A stretch of 25,447 nt of DNA from Tritrichomonas musculus (Eukaryota > Parabasalia > Tritrichomonadida > Tritrichomonadidae), in assembly GCA_039105265.1 (NCBI GenBank), contig JAPFFF010000344.1, positions 1 to 25,447 of the forward strand. Reading direction: 5' to 3'. This document shows, in pieces, positions 16,228-23,534 of this stretch (its first letter is position 1; every line of letters begins with the position of its first letter). A program made the position numbers and the translations under genes. The notes beneath the pieces are model-generated. The model was not told where the DNA came from, searched no databases, and was given only the letters and a program-made list of their open reading frames with translations.

Positions 16228-16860
16228 ATGACTCTCCATAAGGCTAGAATTCTATCAAGTGAAAACGATGCTAGTGTTAAACAGGAGCAGAATGTGAATA
16301 TTAAGATTGCTGCGAATAGACCTCCACCTGTACAACCAGTAGCTTATACTGAAGGGGATTATCCTCAAGTTCCACAGATGCAACCTCAAGTGCAACCTCA
16401 AATGGGATATACTGAAGGGGGATATCCTCAAAATGGCACCCAGAATGCAAATTTTACTACACCCTCGACAACTGGTGCATATCCATCAGTTGCTCCAATA
16501 AACAATCCTCCTCTAGAACGTTCAATAGAACTTGATGGTGAGGACTTGGATACCAAAAATAAATTCCTCGAGATATTGCTGAGTATCTATGAAACGAATC
16601 CATTGAGGATGAACAACTATCTTGTGTGCCATAGCAACACATTGATGGAGCTCATTAAAATACTCACTAAGGCTGACAAGGTTGAGTTGGTTATAAATGA
16701 GGACAGTGGGTGTACGGGCTGTGTTTCAAATTCGAAGTACATGAAGATTGATAAGATATTGGTATCCAAAAATGGGGTATCCAATGAATTGAAATATGGA
16801 TATAACCATGTATGGACCGAGCTCATAAGACACTCAATATCACTCAAAATTTGTATTTAA
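16228..16860 (+). CDS. Protein with Pro/Gln-rich repeats and C-terminal domain, 210 aa
   Basis: The start is the ATG behind TATTTTTG. Residues 25-95 are low-complexity and disordered, with two copies of a YTEGxYPQ unit separated by VPQMQPQVQPQM. The C-terminal 110 residues look folded: KNKFLEILLSIYETNPLRMN, LMELIKILTKADKVELVINE, then a CTGC pair and MKIDKILVSKNG. No family is recognised. It lies directly between the capsid and ATPase genes, on the same strand, so a minor virion or packaging role is plausible. The RPPPVQP stretch resembles short proline motifs used in protein-protein contacts; that is speculation. Confidence 0.7.
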   Translation: MTLHKARILSSENDASVKQEQNVNIKIAANRPPPVQPVAYTEGDYPQVPQMQPQVQPQMGYTEGGYPQNGTQNANFTTPSTTGAYPSVAPINNPPLERSIELDGEDLDTKNKFLEILLSIYETNPLRMNNYLVCHSNTLMELIKILTKADKVELVINEDSGCTGCVSNSKYMKIDKILVSKNGVSNELKYGYNHVWTELIRHSISLKICI

Positions 16861-16870
16861 ATTTTCATAA

Positions 16871-17020
16871 ATGTCACTTGCAAGCGAGATCATCATGAAT
16901 ATATTATTAGGATTGATACTAGCGACCAACATAATTGAACTACTAATATTGGTATCGTTTACTGCAGAGGATGAACCACCTGAGTTGACCGATGAGCTGA
17001 GACGCACATTATACGCCTGA
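16871..17020 (+). CDS. 49-aa single-span membrane protein
   Basis: A complete small frame from ATG 16871 to TGA 17018-17020 fills the gap between the 210-aa gene and the ATPase. It reads MSLASEIIMNILLGLILATN, then further hydrophobic residues to SF, then a charged tail EDEPPELTDELRR. Residues 7-31 form one hydrophobic span; the acidic-basic tail of about 17 residues would lie on one side of the membrane. No signal cleavage site is obvious. The ATG is 11 bases after the previous stop, and the next gene's TTTATTTTTG comes right after its stop, so the packing argues that it is real. A role in entry, assembly on membranes or egress is possible but unproven. Confidence 0.6.
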   Translation: MSLASEIIMNILLGLILATNIIELLILVSFTAEDEPPELTDELRRTLYA

Positions 17021-17025
17021 AAAGC

Positions 17026-17035
17026 TTTATTTTTG
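17026..17035 (+). promoter_or_regulatory. TTTATTTTTG motif before the ATPase
   Basis: An exact copy of the motif ends five bases before the ATG at 17041, in a 20-base gap. Confidence 0.55.
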
Positions 17036-17040
17036 ATTAA

Positions 17041-17982
17041 ATGTTGTATTATAAACGCCTGCAGCCAACTCTTTTTGATTATACATCTATCGAATTATCA
17101 GACAGTTCCAGTGGAGAGCCAATAGATTTTGACACATTTGAGCAGGAACTGCGTTCTATGTTCCAGAAGCAGCAACCGGTTTCCAAGAGGTTTGATGTTG
17201 ATGAAGCTATGAGTGAGGCCTATTCCAAGAATAGGGATAGAATCACGAATGCATCCATAAGACCAATCGCTAACGGAATATATGCTTGGTACAATACTTT
17301 GAACATACTGGTAGCTTCTCAAGGCAAAGGTAAGAGTCACACAGTTATTCGTGATATCATTCAAATGAGTAGACTCAAAAATAACCCATTTCATATGATA
17401 GTCTATGTGAGCAAAAATGGTATTATAAATGATTCCACATTTGAATCTCAACGTGAACTCATCAACTTGCCCATTGAGGTTGTCGCTGATAGTAATGCTG
17501 AACGGTATTTGAAGGAACTCGATTTATGGAAAGAGTTGTATAACAAATATAGCTCAGTTGGGAAGATTACATTAGACGATACTAAATTGCAGCAAATGTT
17601 TGAGTTCCTTCATATCAACAAACTTGGGAAACCTAATATACCACTCAACACGATAATCCTTTGTGAGGATTTCATTAAGAGTAAGCTGTTGAAATCATCA
17701 TACTTCACAAACTATATAACACAGTTGCGTCATAAGAATTCAATCGTTTACATCAACATCCAGTTCTTCAAGGGTGTTCCAACTGATTACAAAAATAATT
17801 GTACCTCATTCTTCATATTCAATGGGTTCTCACGACAGAAACTCAATTACATATATCAGCAGGTGAGCATTCCTTGCGAATTTGAAGAGTTGTGGCAAAA
17901 ATATAAAACCTTATCTGGACATGATTTCATATTGGTGAACACTGTTGAACACGATATGCAAGTTATATATAGTAAGATTTAG
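17041..17982 (+). CDS. Genome-packaging ATPase, FtsK/HerA type, 313 aa
   Basis: This is the motor that drives DNA into the capsid in Polintons and related viruses. Walker A is ASQGKGKSH at residues 92-100, and Walker B is TIILCED at 204-210. A conserved stretch follows, YITQLRHKNSIVYINIQFFKG (about 225-244), with R230 in the place used by this family for the arginine and Gln sensor motifs. The 80-residue N-terminal part is charged and probably the assembly region. The length of 313 aa is in the normal range. The ATG follows an exact TTTATTTTTG. Its stop shares bases with the stop of the convergent 161-aa gene. Confidence 0.9.
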   Translation: MLYYKRLQPTLFDYTSIELSDSSSGEPIDFDTFEQELRSMFQKQQPVSKRFDVDEAMSEAYSKNRDRITNASIRPIANGIYAWYNTLNILVASQGKGKSHTVIRDIIQMSRLKNNPFHMIVYVSKNGIINDSTFESQRELINLPIEVVADSNAERYLKELDLWKELYNKYSSVGKITLDDTKLQQMFEFLHINKLGKPNIPLNTIILCEDFIKSKLLKSSYFTNYITQLRHKNSIVYINIQFFKGVPTDYKNNCTSFFIFNGFSRQKLNYIYQQVSIPCEFEELWQKYKTLSGHDFILVNTVEHDMQVIYSKI

Positions 17983-18464
17983 ACAAAATCAATATCAGGG
18001 TCTGCTTCCAATACCAAATCTTGATGTTGACCAATGAATACATCAGGTTCCACAATATTGTATTTTTCACGTAATTTACCAATGAGATCCTTGGTGTTTA
18101 TATTAGTTTTCTCAATCGAATAGTTGTAATACGGGCATTCCTTGAATTCATGTTTTTCGGTATTCCCATTTACGAAGAACTCATGCATGTTGATACTCAA
18201 TTTACGTCTACTGTTGGATGTCAAATATATGTTCTCAAGGTTCATCTCCTTGAGCTTATCTGGGTAGAATCTAATGGTTTCGGTATTAGTCTGTAGTGAT
18301 ACATATAGGACCCTCGCAAGGTAAAGCGATTTCTTCAAACTGAATGGGAACTTGTCACATAATATTGCAAAATTACATTTTGAGAATTCATCAGGCTTTG
18401 ATGATAGGGAAATCAATGTGTTGATGTATTCGTAGACCTTGAAATGGGTTGTGGATGATTCCAT
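17979..18464 (-). CDS. Hypothetical protein, 161 aa
   Basis: I do not recognise this protein. It is the last gene before the right terminal repeat and reads away from it. It starts at an ATG 12 bases from a T-rich minus-strand signal (TTTTTTTATC at 18473-18482). The first half is helical (FKVYEYINTLISLSS, FPFSLKKSLYLARVLYVSLQ) and the second mixed and polar (HEFKECPYYNYSIEKTN, LIGKLREKYNIVEPD). The histidine, acidic and cysteine pattern of an adenovirus-type protease is not apparent. It overlaps the ATPase stop by four bases. Confidence 0.7.
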   Translation of the reverse strand: MESSTTHFKVYEYINTLISLSSKPDEFSKCNFAILCDKFPFSLKKSLYLARVLYVSLQTNTETIRFYPDKLKEMNLENIYLTSNSRRKLSINMHEFFVNGNTEKHEFKECPYYNYSIEKTNINTKDLIGKLREKYNIVEPDVFIGQHQDLVLEADPDIDFV

Positions 18465-18506
18465 TTGGTGGTGATAAAAAAATCAATATTCAAATTTAAA
18501 AATAGG

Positions 18507-18516
18507 TTTATTTTTG
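18507..18516 (+). promoter_or_regulatory. Orphan TTTATTTTTG motif facing the right terminal repeat
   Basis: An exact plus-strand copy of the motif lies just inside the right terminal repeat. It is followed at 18523 by an ATG that opens only nine codons. No gene lies ahead of it within the element, so it may be a relic or may drive a non-coding transcript through the terminal repeat. Confidence 0.35.
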
Positions 18517-18540
18517 GGGTCAATGCGAATGCATAAATGC

Positions 18541-18969
18541 AAAAATAGATAGGGGCCTTCAAAACTAGGGCAATAGTGGCAGTCATAAGTGAACATCTAT
18601 ATAACCCCATGATACTGACCACTTATTCCTAGTTATGAGTATCAGTTAGGGTCAATTCAAAAATAGTTAGATGACCTTCTAAACTAGGGCAATAGTGGCG
18701 GTCATGAGTGATCATAAGTGAACATCAATGTGGCCCTATGATGCTGACCACTTATTCCTAGTTATGAGTATCAGTTAGGGTTAATTCAAAAATAGTAAGA
18801 TGACCTTCTAAATTAGGGCAGTGGTGTCGGTCATGAGTGATCATAAGTGAACATCAATGTGGCCCTATGATGCTGACCACTTATTCCTAGTTATGAGTAT
18901 CAGTTAGGGTTAATTCAAAAATAGTAAGATGACCTTCTAAATTAGGGCAGTGGTGTCGGTCATGAGTGA
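18541..18969 (-). repeat. Right terminal repeat: tandem array of about 129-bp units
   Basis: Units begin with AAAAATAG at 18541 (118 bases, short form), 18659 (129), 18788 (129) and 18917 (partial, stopping at about 18969). The third and fourth share changes (GTAAGATGACC, GGTGTCGG) not found in the second. The segment 18556-18791 is the exact reverse complement of 1-236. The stretch 18465-19003 holds no gene of appreciable size. Confidence 0.93.
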
Positions 18970-19003
18970 ATTTCTATTTGACCTTCGAACGGAACAACCA
19001 TCA

Positions 19004-21034
19004 CTACTTACGTTCTGGAGTCGTTATTGATTGAACATGATCACGTCTTCTGATATAAACCACTTCACCAGTAGTTACACTCGTTATGAGTATGAGATCA
19101 TTACCGATCTGATCAACATGGACATCAGATGAGTTCAACGCTAACAACTCTTCATCAGTGAGATCCGATAATGATTCCAGATTATGATCACCAAATCCAG
19201 ATCCAGCGTTAGTGGTTGTATCATGAGTTAATCTCGTTGTTGGTGTTTCATCATCTAAATCATCTAGTTCCATCTCATCAGTGTTTTCGACTGTGTGATC
19301 AACAATGGTGTTATCGCGATGTTCTCTCCATCTACGACGCAATTCACGAACTGAATCAGTAATAGTTTGTATCGATTGTTGAATAACTCTTACACCATCA
19401 ATCATTTCCGGTACTCGATCTAATGTTAATCCACCAGCAATTAATGTCGTGGTTGTAGTACCGATCTGAGTTAACGAGTTCATCGCGTTTAGTACCAAAT
19501 CAGTAGCAGTTAACGATGATGTAGCTGCTGGAATCTCTGTCTGTGTTGGAATGAATCGTTTCAGTACTTGACCAGCAGCGCTAGTATCCATATCGAGGAG
19601 GAATTTACCACTAATCGGTTGTTTACCGCCGGGGTAATCATCATTCGATCCACCCATTCCAGGGAATGTAAAGTCTTCAGTTCGATATGTGTTGATGTTC
19701 ATGTTCTCACCTGTCATGGATAGAGTTGATAGATCTTTAACCATATTCACTGCACCTGAAAGTATCGTGATTATGTCACTAGCAATCGCTAAACCTTTAC
19801 GAATGGAATCAATGTACTCGTTATACGCAGCTTGTAATCGAAGTTGTTCTTGGATACCATTGATGATAGCACGTAACACTGAGTAGTCATATGCAAGTAC
19901 GTCAACGGTACCACCAACTACGTTCAGATCTCTACGCATTGTCATGATGTTATCAGCCCATATGATCTTCGATGAGTAGATGTTATTATCAGTGGTGATG
20001 GTAGTACAGTTACGTGGATCTGGTTTGACTTCATAGAACTGTTGAGTGATCATGATATCGAATGGATTGTACGTTTCATCAGCGGTATCTGGTTTCTGTT
20101 CGAAATACTCTTTCTCGATATAGATGTGAATGTCGTTATTGGTATTCTCTTCTGGTATAGACTTGTTCGAGTGTTTGACTTCGCGGATGTACGTGAATGA
20201 CTCTATAACAGGGTTGTTGTCACGAGTATTCAGATAATGAAGGTTGATTGGAGTAGTTATGTTCAGATCCCACTTCAATGGAGTTACAAAACCGTTGATA
20301 TTGATATCAGCTAGTACGTACAACATGTTCTTACTGGATACGTCGTTAGATACTTTAACACCGAATTGTTGAACATCGATGTTGTCATAATGTGGTGATT
20401 CACCGAGTTTAACGTTATCATCAGATACATTGATGATGGTTCCATCAGCGTACATTACTCTCCAGTTTGTAACGTATTTGGATAGTATAGTAGCATAGTT
20501 GTCCGAGTCTTTGACGGTATCTACGAAACAGCGGATCCATTTAGCGATGTAATCATTGTGACGAACTACTATCGCTGGACTTCCATTGTTGTTTCTAACG
20601 GTCGACTGTTTATTGAATGATAGGTTCACGACGTTGTTTCCGGTCCATGAATGACCATCCCATATCAATGACCATGTATGACCAAACAGATAGTCTTTGA
20701 ATTCGAATTCTAACTGTAATGGAATTTCATAGTTCGGATCGATATTCCATATCATCTCATAGTACTTACTTGATTGAGTAATCAATGACGGTTTATATAG
20801 ATACAGTTGATCGGATTCACGGAGTTCGAATAGTGAGTTATCATTAATCTCTGATTTGGTGTTTTTAATAAGCTCATCGATTTCGTTCTTGGTGTAGATA
20901 CAATTGATACGAACATCATCAACTTTACTGTCTTTGGTGATCTTCAATTCATCGTCTCTGACTTTGATTTTGTAACCGCGATCTTTCAATGCCATTGCAC
21001 GCACAGCTAATGGGGTAATCATTTTATTTAACAT
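19004..21034 (-). CDS. Large virion-type protein with tail-fibre motif, 676 aa
   Basis: The frame begins at ATG 21034, three bases from the divergent ATG at 21038; an in-frame ATG at 21022 is an alternative. Residues 47-56 read YTKNEIDELI, a motif common in phage and virus tail fibres. Residues 65-350 look beta-rich (YYEMIWNIDPNYEIPLQLEF, NMLYVLADININGFV). A helical, partly hydrophobic middle follows (about 385-435, GLAIASDIITILSGAVNMV), then a Thr/Ala-rich helical section (SLTATDLVLNAMNSLTQIG), an Arg-rich stretch (VRELRRRWREHRD) and an acidic tail. A structural or membrane-associated virion protein is inferred; no family is recognised. Its stop lies about 35 bases from the end of element 1. 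Confidence 0.75.
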   Translation of the reverse strand: MLNKMITPLAVRAMALKDRGYKIKVRDDELKITKDSKVDDVRINCIYTKNEIDELIKNTKSEINDNSLFELRESDQLYLYKPSLITQSSKYYEMIWNIDPNYEIPLQLEFEFKDYLFGHTWSLIWDGHSWTGNNVVNLSFNKQSTVRNNNGSPAIVVRHNDYIAKWIRCFVDTVKDSDNYATILSKYVTNWRVMYADGTIINVSDDNVKLGESPHYDNIDVQQFGVKVSNDVSSKNMLYVLADININGFVTPLKWDLNITTPINLHYLNTRDNNPVIESFTYIREVKHSNKSIPEENTNNDIHIYIEKEYFEQKPDTADETYNPFDIMITQQFYEVKPDPRNCTTITTDNNIYSSKIIWADNIMTMRRDLNVVGGTVDVLAYDYSVLRAIINGIQEQLRLQAAYNEYIDSIRKGLAIASDIITILSGAVNMVKDLSTLSMTGENMNINTYRTEDFTFPGMGGSNDDYPGGKQPISGKFLLDMDTSAAGQVLKRFIPTQTEIPAATSSLTATDLVLNAMNSLTQIGTTTTTLIAGGLTLDRVPEMIDGVRVIQQSIQTITDSVRELRRRWREHRDNTIVDHTVENTDEMELDDLDDETPTTRLTHDTTTNAGSGFGDHNLESLSDLTDEELLALNSSDVHVDQIGNDLILITSVTTGEVVYIRRRDHVQSITTPERK

Positions 21035-21037
21035 AAA

Positions 21038-21799
21038 ATGCTGTTATCGTTACAAAGTACCGGACCGGACTACAGTCATTTACAAGCAAACATTAACATA
21101 CCATGGAATTGTGAGTACATTGAATATCATGTCGCTTCGATAAACACGAGAGATCTATTGATAACGACAGATGATGATGTAATCGAATTCGAATATGAAG
21201 ATGATTGGGGTTACACTCAAAAACATAAATTGGAGTGTCTAGATCTGTTCAACGTTAGTAAGAAAGATGCGAATAGTATACTCAAATGGAATGGTGCTGA
21301 TAATTATATCGATGTCGGAGTTAACGCTGATGGTGATGGAAGTAGAGGTCGAACACTGATTACTCCGTTAATGAATGAATTCAAATTCACACGAATTGAT
21401 CATCGCGCTGGATTAGTCACTGGACTATACAACATGAAACTCAATAAGGTATATCCAGCTAATGAATTGATTATAGCTGAGAGACCGATTAGAGACTATG
21501 CGAATAAACTATATCTGGTATCGAAACAGGGTCAAGCTATTCAATCTAATATCGGTGACATCGAATACACACCATCAGTCATAGCAAGTATCGATCATAT
21601 CATCGACACAGATACACCAATCATCCAGAACTTCGAAACCTATGGTAAACCAATCAAAAATATCGTTAACATAGATTCATTCAAACAAATCGATCTACAA
21701 CTAGTCGACTTCCAGTATCAACCAGTAGTGTTAGCCAGTCCGATGTTCGTTACCATTAAAGTTAAACCATGTGATAATCCAAAAATGAAATTACATTAA
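21038..21799 (+). CDS. Beta-rich protein, 253 aa, possible minor capsid
   Basis: This is the only plus-strand gene seen in element 2. It is predicted to be mostly beta strands: NIPWNCEYIEYHVASINTRD, VIEFEYEDDWGYTQ, KLYLVSKQGQAIQS and a final FQYQPVVLASPMFVTIKVKP. The size (about 250 aa) and strand pattern fit a single jelly-roll penton-type capsid protein, but no diagnostic residue exists to prove it. It is divergent from the 676-aa gene with only three bases between the two start codons, so the two must share control sequences lying inside each other's coding region. Confidence 0.7.
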   Translation: MLLSLQSTGPDYSHLQANINIPWNCEYIEYHVASINTRDLLITTDDDVIEFEYEDDWGYTQKHKLECLDLFNVSKKDANSILKWNGADNYIDVGVNADGDGSRGRTLITPLMNEFKFTRIDHRAGLVTGLYNMKLNKVYPANELIIAERPIRDYANKLYLVSKQGQAIQSNIGDIEYTPSVIASIDHIIDTDTPIIQNFETYGKPIKNIVNIDSFKQIDLQLVDFQYQPVVLASPMFVTIKVKPCDNPKMKLH

Positions 21800-21804
21800 T
21801 GGAT

Positions 21805-22098
21805 TTACTCGTTTGATTTGGATTCAGCGTCGAGACGAGCTTTCAACGCGCGTAACTCAGCTAACTCTTGTTTCTTTCGTTCACGGTATTGTTTTTGTTG
21901 TAATCGTCTAGCGATGATTCTCTCTTCATCAGTAGCGTATTTACGTTTACGTCCACGATTGGATTTGGATGGAGTGGATGGTTCATCAGCGAGTAGTTCG
22001 TTGACATTGTTGTCGTCAGTGACTAATTCGTCTGATTGTTTGGATCGTAATGATTTGATTACGTCTGTTTCGTTGAAGATGTCGGTATTGATAGTCAT
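21805..22098 (-). CDS. bZIP/AT-hook-like DNA-binding protein, 97 aa
   Basis: The start at 22098 (MTINTDIF) is chosen because TTTTATTTTC lies seven bases before it; the frame is open further upstream but lacks that signal. Residues 1-45 are acidic and disordered. Residues 48-54 read RGRKRKY, like an AT-hook. A basic helix follows, EERIIARRLQQKQYRERKKQ (residues 58-77), then a short leucine-bearing helix ELAELRALKARL. The pattern is that of a bZIP basic region with a short zipper. It probably regulates the element's own or host transcription. It converges with the 253-aa gene, 5 bases apart. Confidence 0.75.
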   Translation of the reverse strand: MTINTDIFNETDVIKSLRSKQSDELVTDDNNVNELLADEPSTPSKSNRGRKRKYATDEERIIARRLQQKQYRERKKQELAELRALKARLDAESKSNE

Positions 22099-22105
22099 TT
22101 GCGTT

Positions 22106-22115
22106 GAAAATAAAA
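22106..22115 (-). promoter_or_regulatory. T-rich motif before the bZIP-like gene
   Basis: TTTTATTTTC on the minus strand ends seven bases before the ATG at 22098. It is close to the motif of element 1. Confidence 0.45.
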
Positions 22116-22194
22116 TATTAGTATTGAACATGAACGTTGATGGATGAATCAGTAGATTCGTATCGTATAAATGTTGACGGATGAGTTCGATAAT

Positions 22195-22278
22195 GATCAG
22201 AATCACTCATGAATCACTTCAATGGTTAATGGGTTACAATTAACCCGATATGTACCCCTTATAGTAACCTATATGATT
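22195..22278 (+). repeat. Left arm of inverted repeat around the 325-aa gene
   Basis: From GATCAGAATCACTCATG to CCTATATGATTTT this block is nearly the reverse complement of 23377-23462. It contains GGTTAAT...ATTAACC, itself able to form a 7-bp stem. It lies between the bZIP-like gene and the stop of the 325-aa gene. Confidence 0.88.
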
Positions 22279-22297
22279 TTATCCAAAAATAACTCAT

Positions 22298-23275
22298 TTA
22301 TAGTCGATTCATGTACTTGATGTTATGAACGTTAGTGATCTTGAATAGCTTCGTTGACTCGATCTTTTCGATTAAATCAGCGAACTTGAGACTCACATTG
22401 AACTCTTGTTTGTATCTATCTTTGACATCTCTTAACGGAACTCTATCAACGGTTTGATAGTTCTTCATCAGAAACTCTCTGATATCGTATTTAGACTCAG
22501 CCGGTTTAGATATGATTTGTTGAATCTCTGATCTCATACGTTCAATCTCACGTAATGAGTACTCGTATTTACGTACAGTTGATTTACATCGGCTACATTC
22601 AGGATTGGTCTTAGCGTTATAAGCTGTTATGGATCCATTCATCTTGATGACGTTATCGATGATGTGTTTAATCTCATGATTCAATGGTATGTAATATAGT
22701 TCACCATCATGAAAGTCTTTACCATAACTATCTTTCGATCGGATCTGATGTATCAATTTTGAGAGTCTATCAATGAATGACTCATACTCGACATACTCTT
22801 TACTGTGATATAGATCGGATATGTTTTTGAACACTTGATCACACTGTTCGTTCATCACTTTATGATTACAATGATAACCAATCATCTCATAGTTGACTTT
22901 ACGAATGAACTTTTTGATCTCAGCTGTATCAGTTGGTTTAACAAGGATCTCATCGAACTCTGGAATAATCGGTTTGGATCTCGCGAATGACAACAGAGAT
23001 GGTATTGAATTGAACACATTGACTACATCTTCAACACTCTTAGTGTTTCTATCACGAGTACACTTCGTATCGAGTGTTCTGTTGAAGAGATCGTTTTTGA
23101 TCTGTGATCGTTTAGTATACCACTCTTTCAATTGATTGTTATTGGAGTTGGTATTGTACTTCTCCATGATCTGTTCAGTTCCGATGATCATGAGTGATGG
23201 GTTGAAGAGTAACTTACGTGATGATTCATCAGCGAAGTCAAGTCCGTTGATTGTTGTTGATGTTTCAGCGATCAT
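22298..23275 (-). CDS. Cys/His-containing protein, 325 aa, possible winged-helix C-terminus
   Basis: The ATG at 23275 follows ATTATTTTATC. The protein is helical and charged. It contains GYHCNHKVMNEQCDQ (about 132-146) and ECSRCKS (about 230-236), which could bind a metal, then a helix YEYSLREIERMRSEIQQII. The last 60 residues (YDIREFLMKNYQTVDRVPL, DVKDRYKQEFNVSLKFADLI, IESTKLFKITNVHNIKYMNR) have the helix-helix-strand order of a winged-helix DNA-binding domain. A replication or transcription role is inferred; I do not recognise the family. The whole gene is enclosed by an 85-bp inverted repeat. Confidence 0.75.
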   Translation of the reverse strand: MIAETSTTINGLDFADESSRKLLFNPSLMIIGTEQIMEKYNTNSNNNQLKEWYTKRSQIKNDLFNRTLDTKCTRDRNTKSVEDVVNVFNSIPSLLSFARSKPIIPEFDEILVKPTDTAEIKKFIRKVNYEMIGYHCNHKVMNEQCDQVFKNISDLYHSKEYVEYESFIDRLSKLIHQIRSKDSYGKDFHDGELYYIPLNHEIKHIIDNVIKMNGSITAYNAKTNPECSRCKSTVRKYEYSLREIERMRSEIQQIISKPAESKYDIREFLMKNYQTVDRVPLRDVKDRYKQEFNVSLKFADLIEKIESTKLFKITNVHNIKYMNRL

Positions 23276-23285
23276 TTGAATTAGC

Positions 23286-23297
23286 GATAAAATAATT
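23286..23297 (-). promoter_or_regulatory. T-rich motif before the 325-aa gene
   Basis: AATTATTTTATC on the minus strand ends about 10 bases before the ATG at 23275. It is a looser copy of the recurring motif. Confidence 0.4.
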
Positions 23298-23376
23298 GAT
23301 TAGAATGTGATTGATAGCGTTTCTGGTGAACGTGTTATAATAGTCGAAATGTATCGAAAATGGATCAAAATGGATC

Positions 23377-23462
23377 AAAATTATATAGGTTACTATAAGG
23401 GGGATATATCGGGTTAATTGTAACCCATTAACCATTGAAGTGATTCATGAGTGATTCTGATC
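23377..23462 (-). repeat. Right arm of inverted repeat around the 325-aa gene
   Basis: This block runs from AAAATTATATAGGTTAC to GTGATTCTGATC and is complementary to 22195-22278 with a few changes near the TACCCC/CCCCC segment. The 259-base gap 23276-23534 otherwise holds the promoter of the 325-aa gene and, near 23515, an AAAAATAG. Confidence 0.88.
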
Positions 23463-23534
23463 GATTATGAGTGACTGTGAACGATGAATTTCATGAAAAG
23501 TCATCAATCGGAATCAAAAATAGAATGAATACAT

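Larger units (their letters stand above)
1..18969. mobile_element. Polinton/Maverick element (element 1), left tip outside window
   Basis: A virus-like element of about 19 kb is bounded by inverted repeats and carries the Polinton hallmark set: protein-primed family B DNA polymerase, retroviral-type integrase, FtsK/HerA ATPase and a major capsid candidate, with fibre-type and Tlr6F-like frames. Genes lie on both strands with very short gaps, and some neighbours share stop codons. The two terminal repeat arms are identical over 236 bases, which points to a young insertion or recent arm conversion. The element looks nearly whole, with about one break. The left end is cut by the window, because position 1 already lies inside the repeat array. 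The right end is placed where the last partial repeat unit stops. Confidence 0.9.

Noticed and set aside
17979-18464. The 161-aa protein as the capsid maturation protease
   Set aside because: Its size would fit, but the His, acidic and Cys residues are not in the order and context of adenovirus-type proteases.
18541-18969. CRISPR-like array from regular repeats
   Set aside because: The units are contiguous 129-base tandem copies with no unique spacers, and they match the other end of the element as an inverted repeat.
22099-22206. Extension of the bZIP-like frame upstream of 22098
   Set aside because: No ATG with a signal is found, and the stretch runs into the inverted repeat arm.
22201-22211. 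Link between the element 2 inverted repeat and the element 1 terminal repeat through ATCACTCATGA
   Set aside because: Only about 11 bases are shared, which can occur by chance in this composition; the rest does not align.
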